From an uncultured Clostridia bacterium (GTDB lineage Bacteria > Bacillota > Clostridia > Oscillospirales > Acutalibacteraceae), in the NCBI GenBank assembly GCA_937876205.1, contig CALEII010000013.1, forward strand, positions 16,728 through 80,727: a DNA stretch of 64,000 nucleotides, given 5' to 3'. This document shows, one piece after another, positions 36,295 through 44,392 of the stretch (positions are counted from its first letter, which is position 1; each line of letters starts with the position of its first letter). The notes beneath the pieces were generated by a model. It saw only the letters and a program-made list of their open reading frames with translations, was not told the DNA's origin and ran no database searches. The position numbers and the translations under genes were made by a program.

Positions 36295-36792
36295 TCATCT
36301 GAAATTGAGCCTGCCCAGTGCAGAACCGCTTGAATGTGCGTGACAAATAGCCATTGCAAGGGCATCAGCCGTATCATCGGGTTTTGGTACACTATCGAGA
36401 TTCAAAAGAATCTTTGTCATTTCCTGCACCTGCTTCTTTTCTGCTCTGCCGTAGCCGACAACACTCTGTTTGACCTGTAATGGGGTATATTCAAATATAC
36501 CCACATTATGTTGTCTGGCAGAAAGAATTATAACGCCCCTTGCCTGAGCAACATCAATAGCTGTTTTCTGATTTGTGTTAAAAAACAGCTTTTCTATTGC
36601 CATAGCCTCGGGTTTATATATTTCAACAAGATTTGTTATACCTGAATAAATATGAAGAAGTCTGTCAGTGAAATCAGTGTGTGCCTTTGTCGTAATGGCA
36701 CCGAAATCAAGCACTCTGAAATGGTTATTCTGATATTCAATAACACCGTAGCCGACAATAGCATAACCGGGGTCAATACCCAATATAATCAA
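36295..36792 (-). CDS. ruvC: Crossover junction endodeoxyribonuclease RuvC
   Basis: 165-residue RNase H-fold resolvase that nicks Holliday junctions. Catalytic acids lie in ILGIDPG (first Asp), AIEKLFF (Glu) and the DDTADALAMAICH tail. The start is set at TTG 36792: GGTGGTGAAG precedes it by six bases and family members begin M-x-ILGIDPG. An ATG at 36810 would add six residues and overlaps that SD. It opens the fifteen-gene leftward run and has its own promoter. Confidence 0.93.
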   Translation of the reverse strand: MIILGIDPGYAIVGYGVIEYQNNHFRVLDFGAITTKAHTDFTDRLLHIYSGITNLVEIYKPEAMAIEKLFFNTNQKTAIDVAQARGVIILSARQHNVGIFEYTPLQVKQSVVGYGRAEKKQVQEMTKILLNLDSVPKPDDTADALAMAICHAHSSGSALGRLNFR

Positions 36793-36825
36793 AGCACACT
36801 TCACCACCATAAAATCATTCACTTT

Positions 36826-36854
36826 AGTATAGCACAACAACATAAAATTAGCAA
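36826..36854 (-). promoter_or_regulatory. SigA-type promoter of the ruvC-led run
   Basis: Minus strand TTGCTA (36849-36854), exactly 17 bases, TATACT (36826-36831). Expected start near 36819. No GAAC-N4-GTTC LexA box was found here, unlike ruvAB of Bacillus. Confidence 0.7.
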
Positions 36855-36883
36855 GTGAATAATAAATATTTATAATAAAATAT

Positions 36884-36912
36884 TTGATTTTTATTATAAT
36901 ATATGCTACTAT
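36884..36912 (+). promoter_or_regulatory. Possible promoter of the Eis-like acetyltransferase gene
   Basis: TTGATT (36884-36889), 17 bases, TACTAT (36907-36912). The -10 matches four of six consensus positions, so this is tentative; the region is very AT-rich and other hexamers exist. Confidence 0.35.
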
Positions 36913-36944
36913 ATAAAAAATATATTAAGCAAGGAGAATATCTG

Positions 36945-38108
36945 ATGTCTGATTATATACATATGACCCATGGCAAAGCAGAACAGAGAGAGGATTTGCT
37001 GAATCTGCTTGACCTTACATTTGAATTCAATCAGGAAGGCAACAAATTCATCAATCTTCTTCCGAAGCTCTATAAAGAACAGTATAAACCTGCAGAAAAC
37101 AACATAATTCTTGATGTTGACGGTGATATGAGAGCTGCTGTAGGCCTTTACTACAACACTGTTACAGCATGCGATGAAAAACTGAAAATCGGCTGTATCG
37201 GCAATGTTGCAGTTCACCCAGAACACAGAGGAAAGGGCTATATGCAGTTCTGTATGCTGCTTGCACTTGATGAGATGAAGCAGAATATGACTGACCTTTC
37301 GGTTCTTGGAGGTGCAAGACAGAGATATGAGCATTTTTCATATCAGCCTGCAGGTATCAGCACCTGCTTCACTTACAAAAAAGACAATGCAAAAAGAACA
37401 CTCGGCGCAGGCAGAAAATCTGAATTTTCAATTAAAAGACTTGAAGAAACAGACACAAAATATATCAAAGAAATTACAGAAATATACAACAGCCGTATTT
37501 TCCGTATGGAGCGCCCCGCAGAAGCAATCTTTGACATTCTTCACTCCTGGAATACCGTTCCGTATGTCGCACTTAAGGACGGCGAAGTGAAGGGATGGTT
37601 CGCATATTTCAGTGATAAATCGGGACTTCACGAATTGTTCTATAAAAACGAAGATGACATTGAAGATGTTATTCTTCTTGCCCTTGAAAATTCAGGTAAT
37701 GAGGGCATAAAAATCAATGTTCCGTGCTTTGATAAGCCTCTTTACAAATATCTTGCAATCAACTGTGAACACTATGAAATCGGCCATGCTGAGCATTTCA
37801 CAATATTTTGCTATGAAAATGTTATAAGAGCTTTCCTTAAGCTAAAGACAACATATCAGAATCTGCCTGACGGCGAGCTGAAGGTTTTCATTCAGGGTGA
37901 AAAGCTTCCCGAACAGCTTAAGATTACCGTTAAAAACAACATAGTGACTGTTGAGGAAACTGACGAAAAACCTGACTTGATTCTGAAACATCAGGAAGCA
38001 ATGCGATTCTTCGGTTCTCATTATTCAGAAAAAAGAAACGATGCGCCTTCATTCTGTCACGCCTGGTTCCCTCTTCCATTCTATGGTTACGGATTGGACA
38101 ATTTATAA
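36945..38108 (+). CDS. Eis-like GNAT N-acetyltransferase with SCP2-like C-terminus
   Basis: 387 residues. An N-terminal GNAT domain has the acetyl-CoA loop VAVHPEHRGKGYMQFC (about 88-103), a second GNAT-like domain covers about 155-285, and the C-terminal 100 residues (ELKVFIQG...PDLILKHQEAMRFF) resemble the SCP2 fold. This is the layout of Eis/Acetyltransf_9 proteins, some of which acetylate aminoglycosides at several positions. Whether this one modifies a drug is unknown. AAGGAG lies nine bases before the ATG at 36945. It is a single-gene unit, divergent from ruvC. Confidence 0.82.
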   Translation: MSDYIHMTHGKAEQREDLLNLLDLTFEFNQEGNKFINLLPKLYKEQYKPAENNIILDVDGDMRAAVGLYYNTVTACDEKLKIGCIGNVAVHPEHRGKGYMQFCMLLALDEMKQNMTDLSVLGGARQRYEHFSYQPAGISTCFTYKKDNAKRTLGAGRKSEFSIKRLEETDTKYIKEITEIYNSRIFRMERPAEAIFDILHSWNTVPYVALKDGEVKGWFAYFSDKSGLHELFYKNEDDIEDVILLALENSGNEGIKINVPCFDKPLYKYLAINCEHYEIGHAEHFTIFCYENVIRAFLKLKTTYQNLPDGELKVFIQGEKLPEQLKITVKNNIVTVEETDEKPDLILKHQEAMRFFGSHYSEKRNDAPSFCHAWFPLPFYGYGLDNL

Positions 38109-38141
38109 GTTGCAATCAGCAATTATCAATGTTAATTTATC

Positions 38142-38177
38142 AAAAAATATCCGCTGTCAACTGACAGCGGATATTTC
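38142..38177. terminator. Shared bidirectional terminator (acetyltransferase / nitroreductase)
   Basis: Perfect 15-bp stem (38145-38159 with 38162-38176) with only two unpaired bases and A/T flanks on both sides. The nitroreductase stop codon (38177-38179) abuts the stem. Confidence 0.88.
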
Positions 38178-38698
38178 TATTCAATTATTCTGACAACACC
38201 TTTATTTTCTCTGTCAGAAGGATATTCACAATCAGCGTATCCGATAGCTGCGCAGCCGAAACAGATATGATTTTCGGGTACACCAAAAGAGGTCAGAAGG
38301 GTGCGCACCTCAGAATCATTACAACAATCTCTCAGCTGATTTATCCACACTGAGCCTACACCGAGGGAATGTGCAGCAAGAAACATATTTTCAAGCACAC
38401 AGGCAGTGTCAACTGCACCGTGACGGTAATCATCAGGCACCGTAACGATTATAAAAACAGGGGCGCCGTAGAATCTGTGGTAATCAGGTCTGTCAAGGCA
38501 TTTTGCGATTGCTTTCTGCAATGCAACAATTTTCTCATCATTTTTTATGACAGTCAGCTGCCATTGCTGTGTATTCATTGCACTTGGGGCATACAGTCCG
38601 GCGGTAATGATCTGCTGTAGAATCTCCTCGGAAAGTTCTTCTGAAGAAAATTTTCTTACACTTCGTCTTGTTACAATATTTTTTATAACTTCATTCAT
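38177..38698 (-). CDS. Nitroreductase family protein
   Basis: 173-residue FMN-dependent oxidoreductase. RRSVRKF at the N-terminus binds FMN phosphate, APSAMNTQQWQ is the family's second signature, and GSVWINQLRD and GCAAIGYA close the pocket. Such enzymes reduce quinones, nitroaromatics or other small electrophiles with NAD(P)H. The ATG at 38698 follows GGAGTGAT. The C-terminal end is shorter than two-domain ferredoxin-nitroreductases. Substrate not assignable. Confidence 0.9.
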   Translation of the reverse strand: MNEVIKNIVTRRSVRKFSSEELSEEILQQIITAGLYAPSAMNTQQWQLTVIKNDEKIVALQKAIAKCLDRPDYHRFYGAPVFIIVTVPDDYRHGAVDTACVLENMFLAAHSLGVGSVWINQLRDCCNDSEVRTLLTSFGVPENHICFGCAAIGYADCEYPSDRENKGVVRIIE

Positions 38699-38811
38699 AT
38701 TTATCACTCCTGAATGTATATTATCACATTTATCAGGAATTTTCAACGTTACATTTTACAAAAAATTAACATTTTTTTAACACGTACACAAAACAGAACA
38801 ACCAAATTTCA

Positions 38812-38840
38812 TTGAATTTATTGGTATAATATGTTAAAAT
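38812..38840 (+). promoter_or_regulatory. Promoter region of the alpha/beta hydrolase gene
   Basis: Two overlapping possibilities: TTGAAT (38812-38817), 17 bases, TAAAAT (38835-38840); or an extended -10, TGGTATAAT (38822-38830), without a clear -35. Confidence 0.5.
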
Positions 38841-38875
38841 AGCATAAAAGTTATCTTATCAAAGGTTGTGTTAGT

Positions 38876-39826
38876 ATGAATAAATCACAATTCATTTTCA
38901 AAGCAATTGATGTTGTTTTTGACAAGCCTCAGAACCCATACAACATAGACAACATATTTTGCATAAGAGACATTGCTTACAGTGATATCGACCGTAATAT
39001 GACTGTCGGCGACCTTTATTTTGACCCTGTTATTCTTAAGGACGGCAAAAAACACCCTGTAATCCTGAATTTACACGGCGGCGGATTTGTTATGGGTGAT
39101 AAGGATTACAGAAAAACTCTTTCAGAGCTTTATGCAAGCCACGGATACTATGTCTATAATGTAAATTACCGTATGCCTCCTGCTGTTGATATTTTCGGCT
39201 GTATCAAGGATTCAATAGATGCCGCCAATTTCATCAGCGTTCTTGCAGAAGAATACAGTATAGACCTTGATAAAATCATTATTACCGGTGACTCTGCAGG
39301 TGCATATCTTGCGTCTTATATTGCTGCAGTGAAATATAATCCTGAGCTTGCCGAAACACTCAGCATTCCTGAAGTCTCAATAGATATTGCAGCTCTTGTG
39401 CTCAACAGCGGACCGTATAATCTCCCCTCTATGCTGAGTACAAAAATTCCGTTCGGTGTAATTCCCGAGCTTGCATCAATGCTTACAGGACGAAAATTCA
39501 AAGAAGATATGAGTGATATATACGAATATGAATACTTTCAATATATGTCTACCATAAATTATGTTAATGATAAGTGGTGCCCTGCATTTATTTCCTGGTC
39601 GGATTCAGACTTTATATGTCCCAATCAGGGCCGACCGATGGCTGAGAAACTGATGAAACACTGCCCTAAAGTTGCAACTTCTTATGCTGACGGACTGATG
39701 TACGGTCACGATTTTCACCTGACAATAAAAAGTGAAAAATCGATGCAGTGCATAGAAAGCGGAATCAAATTTATAGACAGCATCTGTGAAGAAATTGACA
39801 GTAAAAAAGAGATTACAACCGTATAA
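38876..39826 (+). CDS. Alpha/beta hydrolase of the hormone-sensitive lipase type
   Basis: 316 residues. The oxyanion-hole motif is NLHGGGFVMG (about 63-72), the nucleophile elbow is GDSAGAY, an acidic residue follows in SWSDSDF, and the catalytic histidine is in GHDFHL. This is a complete HSL/carboxylesterase triad. No signal peptide is present, so it is cytoplasmic. Substrate is likely a short-chain ester; unknown in detail. It is a single-gene unit sharing its terminator with clpX. Confidence 0.86.
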   Translation: MNKSQFIFKAIDVVFDKPQNPYNIDNIFCIRDIAYSDIDRNMTVGDLYFDPVILKDGKKHPVILNLHGGGFVMGDKDYRKTLSELYASHGYYVYNVNYRMPPAVDIFGCIKDSIDAANFISVLAEEYSIDLDKIIITGDSAGAYLASYIAAVKYNPELAETLSIPEVSIDIAALVLNSGPYNLPSMLSTKIPFGVIPELASMLTGRKFKEDMSDIYEYEYFQYMSTINYVNDKWCPAFISWSDSDFICPNQGRPMAEKLMKHCPKVATSYADGLMYGHDFHLTIKSEKSMQCIESGIKFIDSICEEIDSKKEITTV

Positions 39827-39838
39827 CATAGCTATCAA

Positions 39839-39868
39839 AAAAAGAGGAGCTGAAAAGCTCCTCTTTTT
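39839..39868. terminator. Shared terminator (hydrolase / clpX)
   Basis: Perfect 10-bp stem (39841-39850 with 39857-39866), 6-base loop, A-run on the left and T-run on the right, so it works in both directions. The clpX stop codon is at 39867-39869, touching the stem. Confidence 0.88.
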
Positions 39869-41159
39869 ATGCACCTGCCACTGCAGGTTTATTATTCTGA
39901 GATGCAAGTCTTGATTCATCACGCTCAAATAACGGCTCTGATGAATCAGAAATACAATCCTTTGTTATTGTTACCTTAACAATAGATTTATCTGACGGCA
40001 CCTGATACATTATATCAAGAAGAGCCTTCTCCATAATAGCACGAAGTCCTCTTGCACCTGTTTTTTTCTCAAGTGCCATTTCAGCAACAGCATCAAGAGC
40101 ATCATCATCAAAAATAAGCTCAACATCATCCATATTGAAAAGCTGAACATACTGCTTGACGATTGAATTCTTCGGCTCTTTGAGAATTCTGACAAGTGCT
40201 TCCCTGTCAAGGTTTTTAAGAGGAGTAATCATCGGAACTCTGCCCACAAGTTCAGGAATAAGACCATATTTGATAATATCCTGAGGCGTTGCGAGAGACA
40301 TTATATAATCACTGTCTATATCGGCTTTTGTCTTGACCTGAGCTTCAAAACCGATAACAGAATTACCCAGACGCTTCTCAATTATCTTTTCAATGCCGTC
40401 AAAGGCACCGCCACAGATAAAGAGAATATTAGTGGTATCTATCTGAATAAATTCCTGCTGAGGGTGTTTTCTACCACCCTGAGGAGGAACATTTGCTACT
40501 GTTCCTTCAAGTATTTTGAGAAGTGCCTGCTGAACACCTTCACCACTGACATCTCTTGTGATAGACGGATTCTCTGAACGGCGTGAAATCTTATCTATTT
40601 CATCAACATAGATAATGCCTCTCTCTGCACGTTCAATATCAAAATCAGCAGCCTGAATAAGACGAAGAAGAATATTCTCAACATCTTCACCCACATAACC
40701 TGCTTCGGTAAGTGTTGTTGCATCTGCTATTGCAAAAGGTACATCAATAATCTTCGCAAGTGTCTGAGCAAGCATTGTTTTTCCGACACCGGTGGGACCA
40801 AGCAGAAGAACATTACTTTTCTGAATATCGACATCACAGTCATTTCCGTAATAAATACGCTTATAATGATTATAAACTGCAACTGAAAGTGCTGTTTTTG
40901 CACTGTCCTGCCCTATTACATACTCATCAAGCTTGCTTTTGATATCAGCAGGCTTGGGAAGATCTCTTCGGAGAGCCTTCTTTGATTTTTTCTCTTCATA
41001 ATGAACTTCTTCTGCGATAATATTACTGCAAAGCTCAGTACATTCATCACAGATAAACACATTATTGGGGCCGGCAATCAGCTTATGGACAGATCCTTCT
41101 GGTCTGTTACAGAATGAGCAGCAAATCTGTTTATCTTTTGAATTTCCATTCTTAGCCAA
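39867..41159 (-). CDS. clpX: ATP-dependent Clp protease ATP-binding subunit ClpX
   Basis: 430-residue AAA+ unfoldase. An N-terminal zinc-binding domain (CSFCNRP with CDECTELC), Walker [11 protein letters not shown], Walker B IIYVDEID, and the pore loop GYVGED are present, together with the [15 protein letters not shown] stretch typical of ClpX. IGF loop residues for ClpP docking (VIGFEAQVK) are visible. The start appears to be TTG at 41159, after AGGAG; no suitable ATG exists. The last 15 residues are an uncommon tail. It ends the tig-clpP-clpX unit. Confidence 0.96.
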   Translation of the reverse strand: MAKNGNSKDKQICCSFCNRPEGSVHKLIAGPNNVFICDECTELCSNIIAEEVHYEEKKSKKALRRDLPKPADIKSKLDEYVIGQDSAKTALSVAVYNHYKRIYYGNDCDVDIQKSNVLLLGPTGVGKTMLAQTLAKIIDVPFAIADATTLTEAGYVGEDVENILLRLIQAADFDIERAERGIIYVDEIDKISRRSENPSITRDVSGEGVQQALLKILEGTVANVPPQGGRKHPQQEFIQIDTTNILFICGGAFDGIEKIIEKRLGNSVIGFEAQVKTKADIDSDYIMSLATPQDIIKYGLIPELVGRVPMITPLKNLDREALVRILKEPKNSIVKQYVQLFNMDDVELIFDDDALDAVAEMALEKKTGARGLRAIMEKALLDIMYQVPSDKSIVKVTITKDCISDSSEPLFERDESRLASQNNKPAVAGA

Positions 41160-41176
41160 ATGTAATTCACTCCTGA

Positions 41177-41212
41177 CAAAAATAATCGGGCAAACCTGAT
41201 GATCTGCCCGAT
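41177..41212 (-). terminator. Hairpin between clpP and clpX, possible partial terminator
   Basis: 8-bp stem (41205-41212 with 41185-41192), 12-base loop, then TATTTTTG on the minus strand. It begins eight bases after the clpP stop and lies before the clpX SD. It may lower clpX relative to clpP. Confidence 0.55.
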
Positions 41213-41219
41213 CAAAAAA

Positions 41220-41801
41220 TTATCTGTGTTTTATAACCTTATCAACAAGACCGTATTCGAGAGCCTCTTCAGCTGACATATAGTTATCACGCTCAGTGTC
41301 AGCATAAATCTGCTCTATAGGCTTGCCTGTGTTTTCAGCAAGAATTCTGTTGAGATTCTCTTTTGTTTTGAGTATCTGCTTAGCTACAATCTCAATATCA
41401 GTTGCCTGACCCTTTGCACCGCCGAGAGGCTGATGAATCATAACAAGGCTGTTGGGAAGAGCATATCTCTTGCCCTTAGCGCCGCTGGAGAGAAGAAATG
41501 CACCCATTGAAGCTGCCATACCCATACAGATTGTTGAAACATCGCACTTTATATACTGCATTGTGTCATAAATAGCCATACCTGCAGATACTGAGCCACC
41601 GGGACTATTGATATAAAGACTGATATCCTTTTCGGGATCCTGACTTTCAAGAAAAAGAAGCTGTGCTACAACAAGACTTGCTGTTGCATCATTTACTTCA
41701 TCTGAAAGAACTATAATTCTGTCATTGAGAAGACGTGAGAAAATATCATATGCTCTCTCGCCTCTGTTTGTCTGTTCAATGACGGTAGGTACCAATGCCA
41801 T
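41220..41801 (-). CDS. clpP: ATP-dependent Clp protease proteolytic subunit ClpP
   Basis: 193-residue serine protease that forms the barrel for ClpX. The catalytic triad is intact at family positions: S98 in [10 protein letters not shown]123 in MIHQPLGG and D172. [11 protein letters not shown] forms the oxyanion region. Length is typical of ClpP1. It is between tig and clpX, the usual order. Confidence 0.97.
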   Translation of the reverse strand: MALVPTVIEQTNRGERAYDIFSRLLNDRIIVLSDEVNDATASLVVAQLLFLESQDPEKDISLYINSPGGSVSAGMAIYDTMQYIKCDVSTICMGMAASMGAFLLSSGAKGKRYALPNSLVMIHQPLGGAKGQATDIEIVAKQILKTKENLNRILAENTGKPIEQIYADTERDNYMSAEEALEYGLVDKVIKHR

Positions 41802-41859
41802 ATAAAAAACCTCCTTGGACTCTTTGATTATAGGACACTTAAAAAATATTTATTCAGAA

Positions 41860-43239
41860 TTATTCAGCTGATTCTTCTGCTGCGGGAGCTTCCTCAGCAG
41901 CATCAGCCTTCTTTGTTGACTTCTTTGCAGCGGGCTTCTTTGCTGCTGTCTTTCTGGGCTTTGTTGCCTTAGCGTTTGATACAACAAACTCTACAGCCTT
42001 CTTGTTAGCGATGTCACCCTTAGCTGTCTTTTCAGGAACAGCGTTCTTGATCTGCTCAAGGTCCATTCCGTAAGCATCAGCATATGACTGATAAAGCTCA
42101 TTTACATCATCTTCTGTAGCTTCAATGCCTTCAAGCTCAATGATTTTTTCGAGAGCAAGCATAAGCTTAACTTCTTTTTCAGCCTGAGCTCTGTACTGAT
42201 CTCTGACTGTCTTCTCATCCATACCTGTGTACATAAGGTATGTCTTGAAATCAAGACCCTGCATACGGAGTCTGTAATCCATATCCTGAATCATATTTGT
42301 GATTGATGTCTCAATCATACAATCAGGAATTTCACCCTTAACTGACTCAACAACAGCGTCAAGAAGCTTTGACTCAAATTCCTTGTCAGCATTCTTCTGC
42401 TTAGCTTCTGTGATTGTCTTTTCAATGTCAGCCTTGAGCTCGTCGAGAGTATCAAACTCACTGATATCCTTTACAAACTCATCATCAAGCTCGGGAAGCT
42501 CCTTAACCTTGATGCCGTGAAGCTTAATCTTGAATACAACAGGCTTGCCTGCAAGATCTTCAGCATGATATTCTTCGGGGAATGTAACATCAATATCAAA
42601 CTCTTCACCGATTGAGTGACCGATGATCTTCTCTTCAAAACCGGGAATAAACTGACCGCTGCCGATTGTAAGGTCAAAGCCTTCTGCCTTACCACCGTCA
42701 AACGCTACACCGTCATTGAAGCCTTCATAGTCAATAGTAACGATATCACCGTCAACAACTGCTCTGTCGTCAACATCAACGATTCTTGCGTTGTCTTCCT
42801 GCTTAGCTTTGAGTTCATTCTCAACTTCCTCAGCTGTTACAGCAACAACTTCCTTTTCTGCTTTAAGACCTTTGTATTCACCGATTTCGATTTCGGGCTT
42901 AACAGTAACCTTACAAGAAAGTTCTACACCGTCTTTGCCTACTGACTTGATGTCAAAATCAAAGGGATTGTCAACGGGATCGATGCCTGCTTCTGCAACA
43001 GCAGCTTCGTAAGCATCGGGGAAAGCGATTTCAAGTGCATCATCATAGAATACACCTTCACCATAGTACTTTTCAATAAATGCCTTGGGTGCCTTACCCT
43101 TTCTGAAACCGGGAACAGAAATGTTTTTCTTAACCTTGTTGTAAGCCTTGTTGTTTGCGTCAGCAAACGCTTCTGCACTGATAGTAAGCTCAAGTGTTAC
43201 TTCATTTGTACCGGTTTTTTCACATGATTTTAAACTCAT
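41860..43239 (-). CDS. tig: Trigger factor (ribosome-associated chaperone)
   Basis: 459-residue peptidyl-prolyl isomerase and chaperone at the ribosome exit. The ribosome-binding loop is GFRKGKAP near residue 45; the FKBP-like domain (about 150-245; VTIDYEGFNDG, IGSGQFIPGFEEKIIG) is followed by the helical C-terminal domain. It ends in about 40 residues of Lys/Ala/Pro then Ala/Glu repeats, unlike typical trigger factors. Upstream of the ATG, GGAGG follows a small inverted repeat (43257-43272). A TATAAT lies further up without a clear -35. Confidence 0.95.
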   Translation of the reverse strand: MSLKSCEKTGTNEVTLELTISAEAFADANNKAYNKVKKNISVPGFRKGKAPKAFIEKYYGEGVFYDDALEIAFPDAYEAAVAEAGIDPVDNPFDFDIKSVGKDGVELSCKVTVKPEIEIGEYKGLKAEKEVVAVTAEEVENELKAKQEDNARIVDVDDRAVVDGDIVTIDYEGFNDGVAFDGGKAEGFDLTIGSGQFIPGFEEKIIGHSIGEEFDIDVTFPEEYHAEDLAGKPVVFKIKLHGIKVKELPELDDEFVKDISEFDTLDELKADIEKTITEAKQKNADKEFESKLLDAVVESVKGEIPDCMIETSITNMIQDMDYRLRMQGLDFKTYLMYTGMDEKTVRDQYRAQAEKEVKLMLALEKIIELEGIEATEDDVNELYQSYADAYGMDLEQIKNAVPEKTAKGDIANKKAVEFVVSNAKATKPRKTAAKKPAAKKSTKKADAAEEAPAAEESAE

Positions 43240-43256
43240 TTAAATTTTCCTCCGTT

Positions 43257-43272
43257 CTCATAATAATATGAG
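43257..43272 (-). repeat. Small inverted repeat before tig
   Basis: CTCATA (43257-43262) and TATGAG (43267-43272) with a 4-base centre, six bases before the SD in the tig leader. It does not match CIRCE or CtsR boxes. It could be a leader hairpin limiting initiation. Confidence 0.35.
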
Positions 43273-43333
43273 ATGATATTTTAACTTTTACATTATATCA
43301 AATTATTCTAAAAATTTCCATACTTATTTAAAA

Positions 43334-43369
43334 AAAAGTGAAGAAATAATAAATAAAAATCACACTTTT
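43334..43369 (-). terminator. Possible terminator of the phosphoesterase gene
   Basis: 7-bp stem (43363-43369 with 43334-43340), a 22-base loop and eight or more T on the minus strand. The stem contains the end of the gene. The large loop makes it a weak candidate. Confidence 0.4.
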
Positions 43370-44049
43370 TCTATCAATTTTGGACAAAAAGCAAGTCTGT
43401 CTGCTGAAATAAGGGCGAATTTTATTCCGTCACGCTCAAAATTATCATATCTACCTGTAGTATCTCCGTGTATGTGCCCGAAGAAACAACGTTTTATATT
43501 ATAATCAGTCAGAACAGAATATATCTCTTCACATTCTCTGTCATCAAAAACAGGAGGATAATGCAAAAACACAATCGGCTCTTTACCGGCTTCAATTCCG
43601 CTCTCAACAGAACGTATAAGCCTTTGTCTTTCTCTGAGAATAACTTTTTTGTCACTCTCAGGTGAATCGTAAAACCAACCTCTTGTACCGCACACAGCAT
43701 AATCCCCGAAGCTGAAAGAATTATTGAAAAGAATGTCAATTGAGGTAAAATCATTCTCTTTAAGATAATTATTCATTTTATTGAGTGTTGTCCACCAATA
43801 GTCGTGATTTCCCTTCATAATTATCTTTCTGCCGTTGAGCTCATTAAGAAATTTAAAATCATCATAACATTCCGAAAGTTTCATTGACCAAGAAATATCA
43901 CCGTTTATCACAACTGTATCGTTATCGGAGACCACAGCGTTCCATTTTTTCTGAAGCCGTTCCACATAATTGTCCCAGCCTTTGAAAATATCCATAGGCT
44001 TATCTTTGCCGAATGACAGATGTGTGTCACCTATAGCAAAAAGATTCAT
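43360..44049 (-). CDS. Calcineurin-type metallophosphoesterase
   Basis: 229 residues. Metal-binding motifs occur in order: AIGDTHLS, VINGDISWS, MKGNHDYWW, FLHYPPVFDD and FGHIHGDTTG. This is a complete dinuclear metallophosphatase site. The family acts on nucleotides, lipids or proteins; no closer identity is recognised. The ATG at 44049 is preferred because GAGGAGAG precedes it by about six bases. It is a single gene upstream of tig with its own weak terminator. Confidence 0.85.
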   Translation of the reverse strand: MNLFAIGDTHLSFGKDKPMDIFKGWDNYVERLQKKWNAVVSDNDTVVINGDISWSMKLSECYDDFKFLNELNGRKIIMKGNHDYWWTTLNKMNNYLKENDFTSIDILFNNSFSFGDYAVCGTRGWFYDSPESDKKVILRERQRLIRSVESGIEAGKEPIVFLHYPPVFDDRECEEIYSVLTDYNIKRCFFGHIHGDTTGRYDNFERDGIKFALISADRLAFCPKLIEKV

Positions 44050-44157
44050 ACCGAACTCTCCTCTCAGGAACATTTTTCCAAAAATATTTTATGCACCGTC
44101 TGCCCATAATAGTAGCAAGAGACGTTTCTTTAAATATAAATAAAAGGTGATTGAGTT

Positions 44158-44319
44158 ATGGAAAACAAAATCAGATGCGAAGTCAAAAACTGTGTATATC
44201 ACACAACACAGAACAACTGCACTGCAGACTGCATTACAGTCGGCAACAGCACCGCTTGTAAATGCGGCGAAACAGCCTGTGAAACATTCAAAATGAACGA
44301 CAACGCAATGAAAGGCTAA
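44158..44319 (+). CDS. DUF1540 small cysteine-rich protein
   Basis: 53-residue peptide. Seven cysteines at 7, 12, 21, 25, 34, 36 and 41 give the CxVxNCxYxxxxxCxAxxI pattern of DUF1540 (here CEVKNCVYH, CTADCITVG, CKCGETACETF). Such proteins are common in spore formers and probably bind metal; several are made during sporulation. AGGTGA lies eight bases before the ATG. It is alone on the plus strand between divergent and convergent minus-strand genes and is followed by three successive hairpins. Confidence 0.85.
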   Translation: MENKIRCEVKNCVYHTTQNNCTADCITVGNSTACKCGETACETFKMNDNAMKG

Positions 44320-44351
44320 TCAATCAGCCTTTAGTGACAATTGTCACTAAA
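44311..44351. repeat. Overlapping inverted repeats: 44311-44332 and a perfect 22-bp palindrome at 44330-44351
   Basis: AAAGGCT (44311-44317) pairs with AGCCTTT (44326-44332) across the DUF1540 stop codon. Three of those bases also belong to a perfect palindrome, TTTAGTGACAA/TTGTCACTAAA, so the two hairpins compete. A third hairpin follows as the true terminator. Such an overlap could be an attenuator-like fold or a protein site. Confidence 0.6.
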
Positions 44352-44354
44352 CTG

Positions 44355-44386
44355 AGAGGACGGCTTAAAACCGTCCTCTTTTTTTT
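44355..44386 (+). terminator. Terminator of the DUF1540 gene
   Basis: Perfect 9-bp stem (44355-44363 with 44371-44379), 7-base loop and a run of T. thrC converges from the right and ends at 44393. Confidence 0.87.
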
Positions 44387-44392
44387 GCATAT

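Noticed and set aside
43257..43272. CIRCE or CtsR operator upstream of tig-clpP-clpX
   Set aside because: The repeat CTCATA-N4-TATGAG matches neither TTAGCACTC-N9-GAGTGCTAA nor the CtsR heptad repeat.
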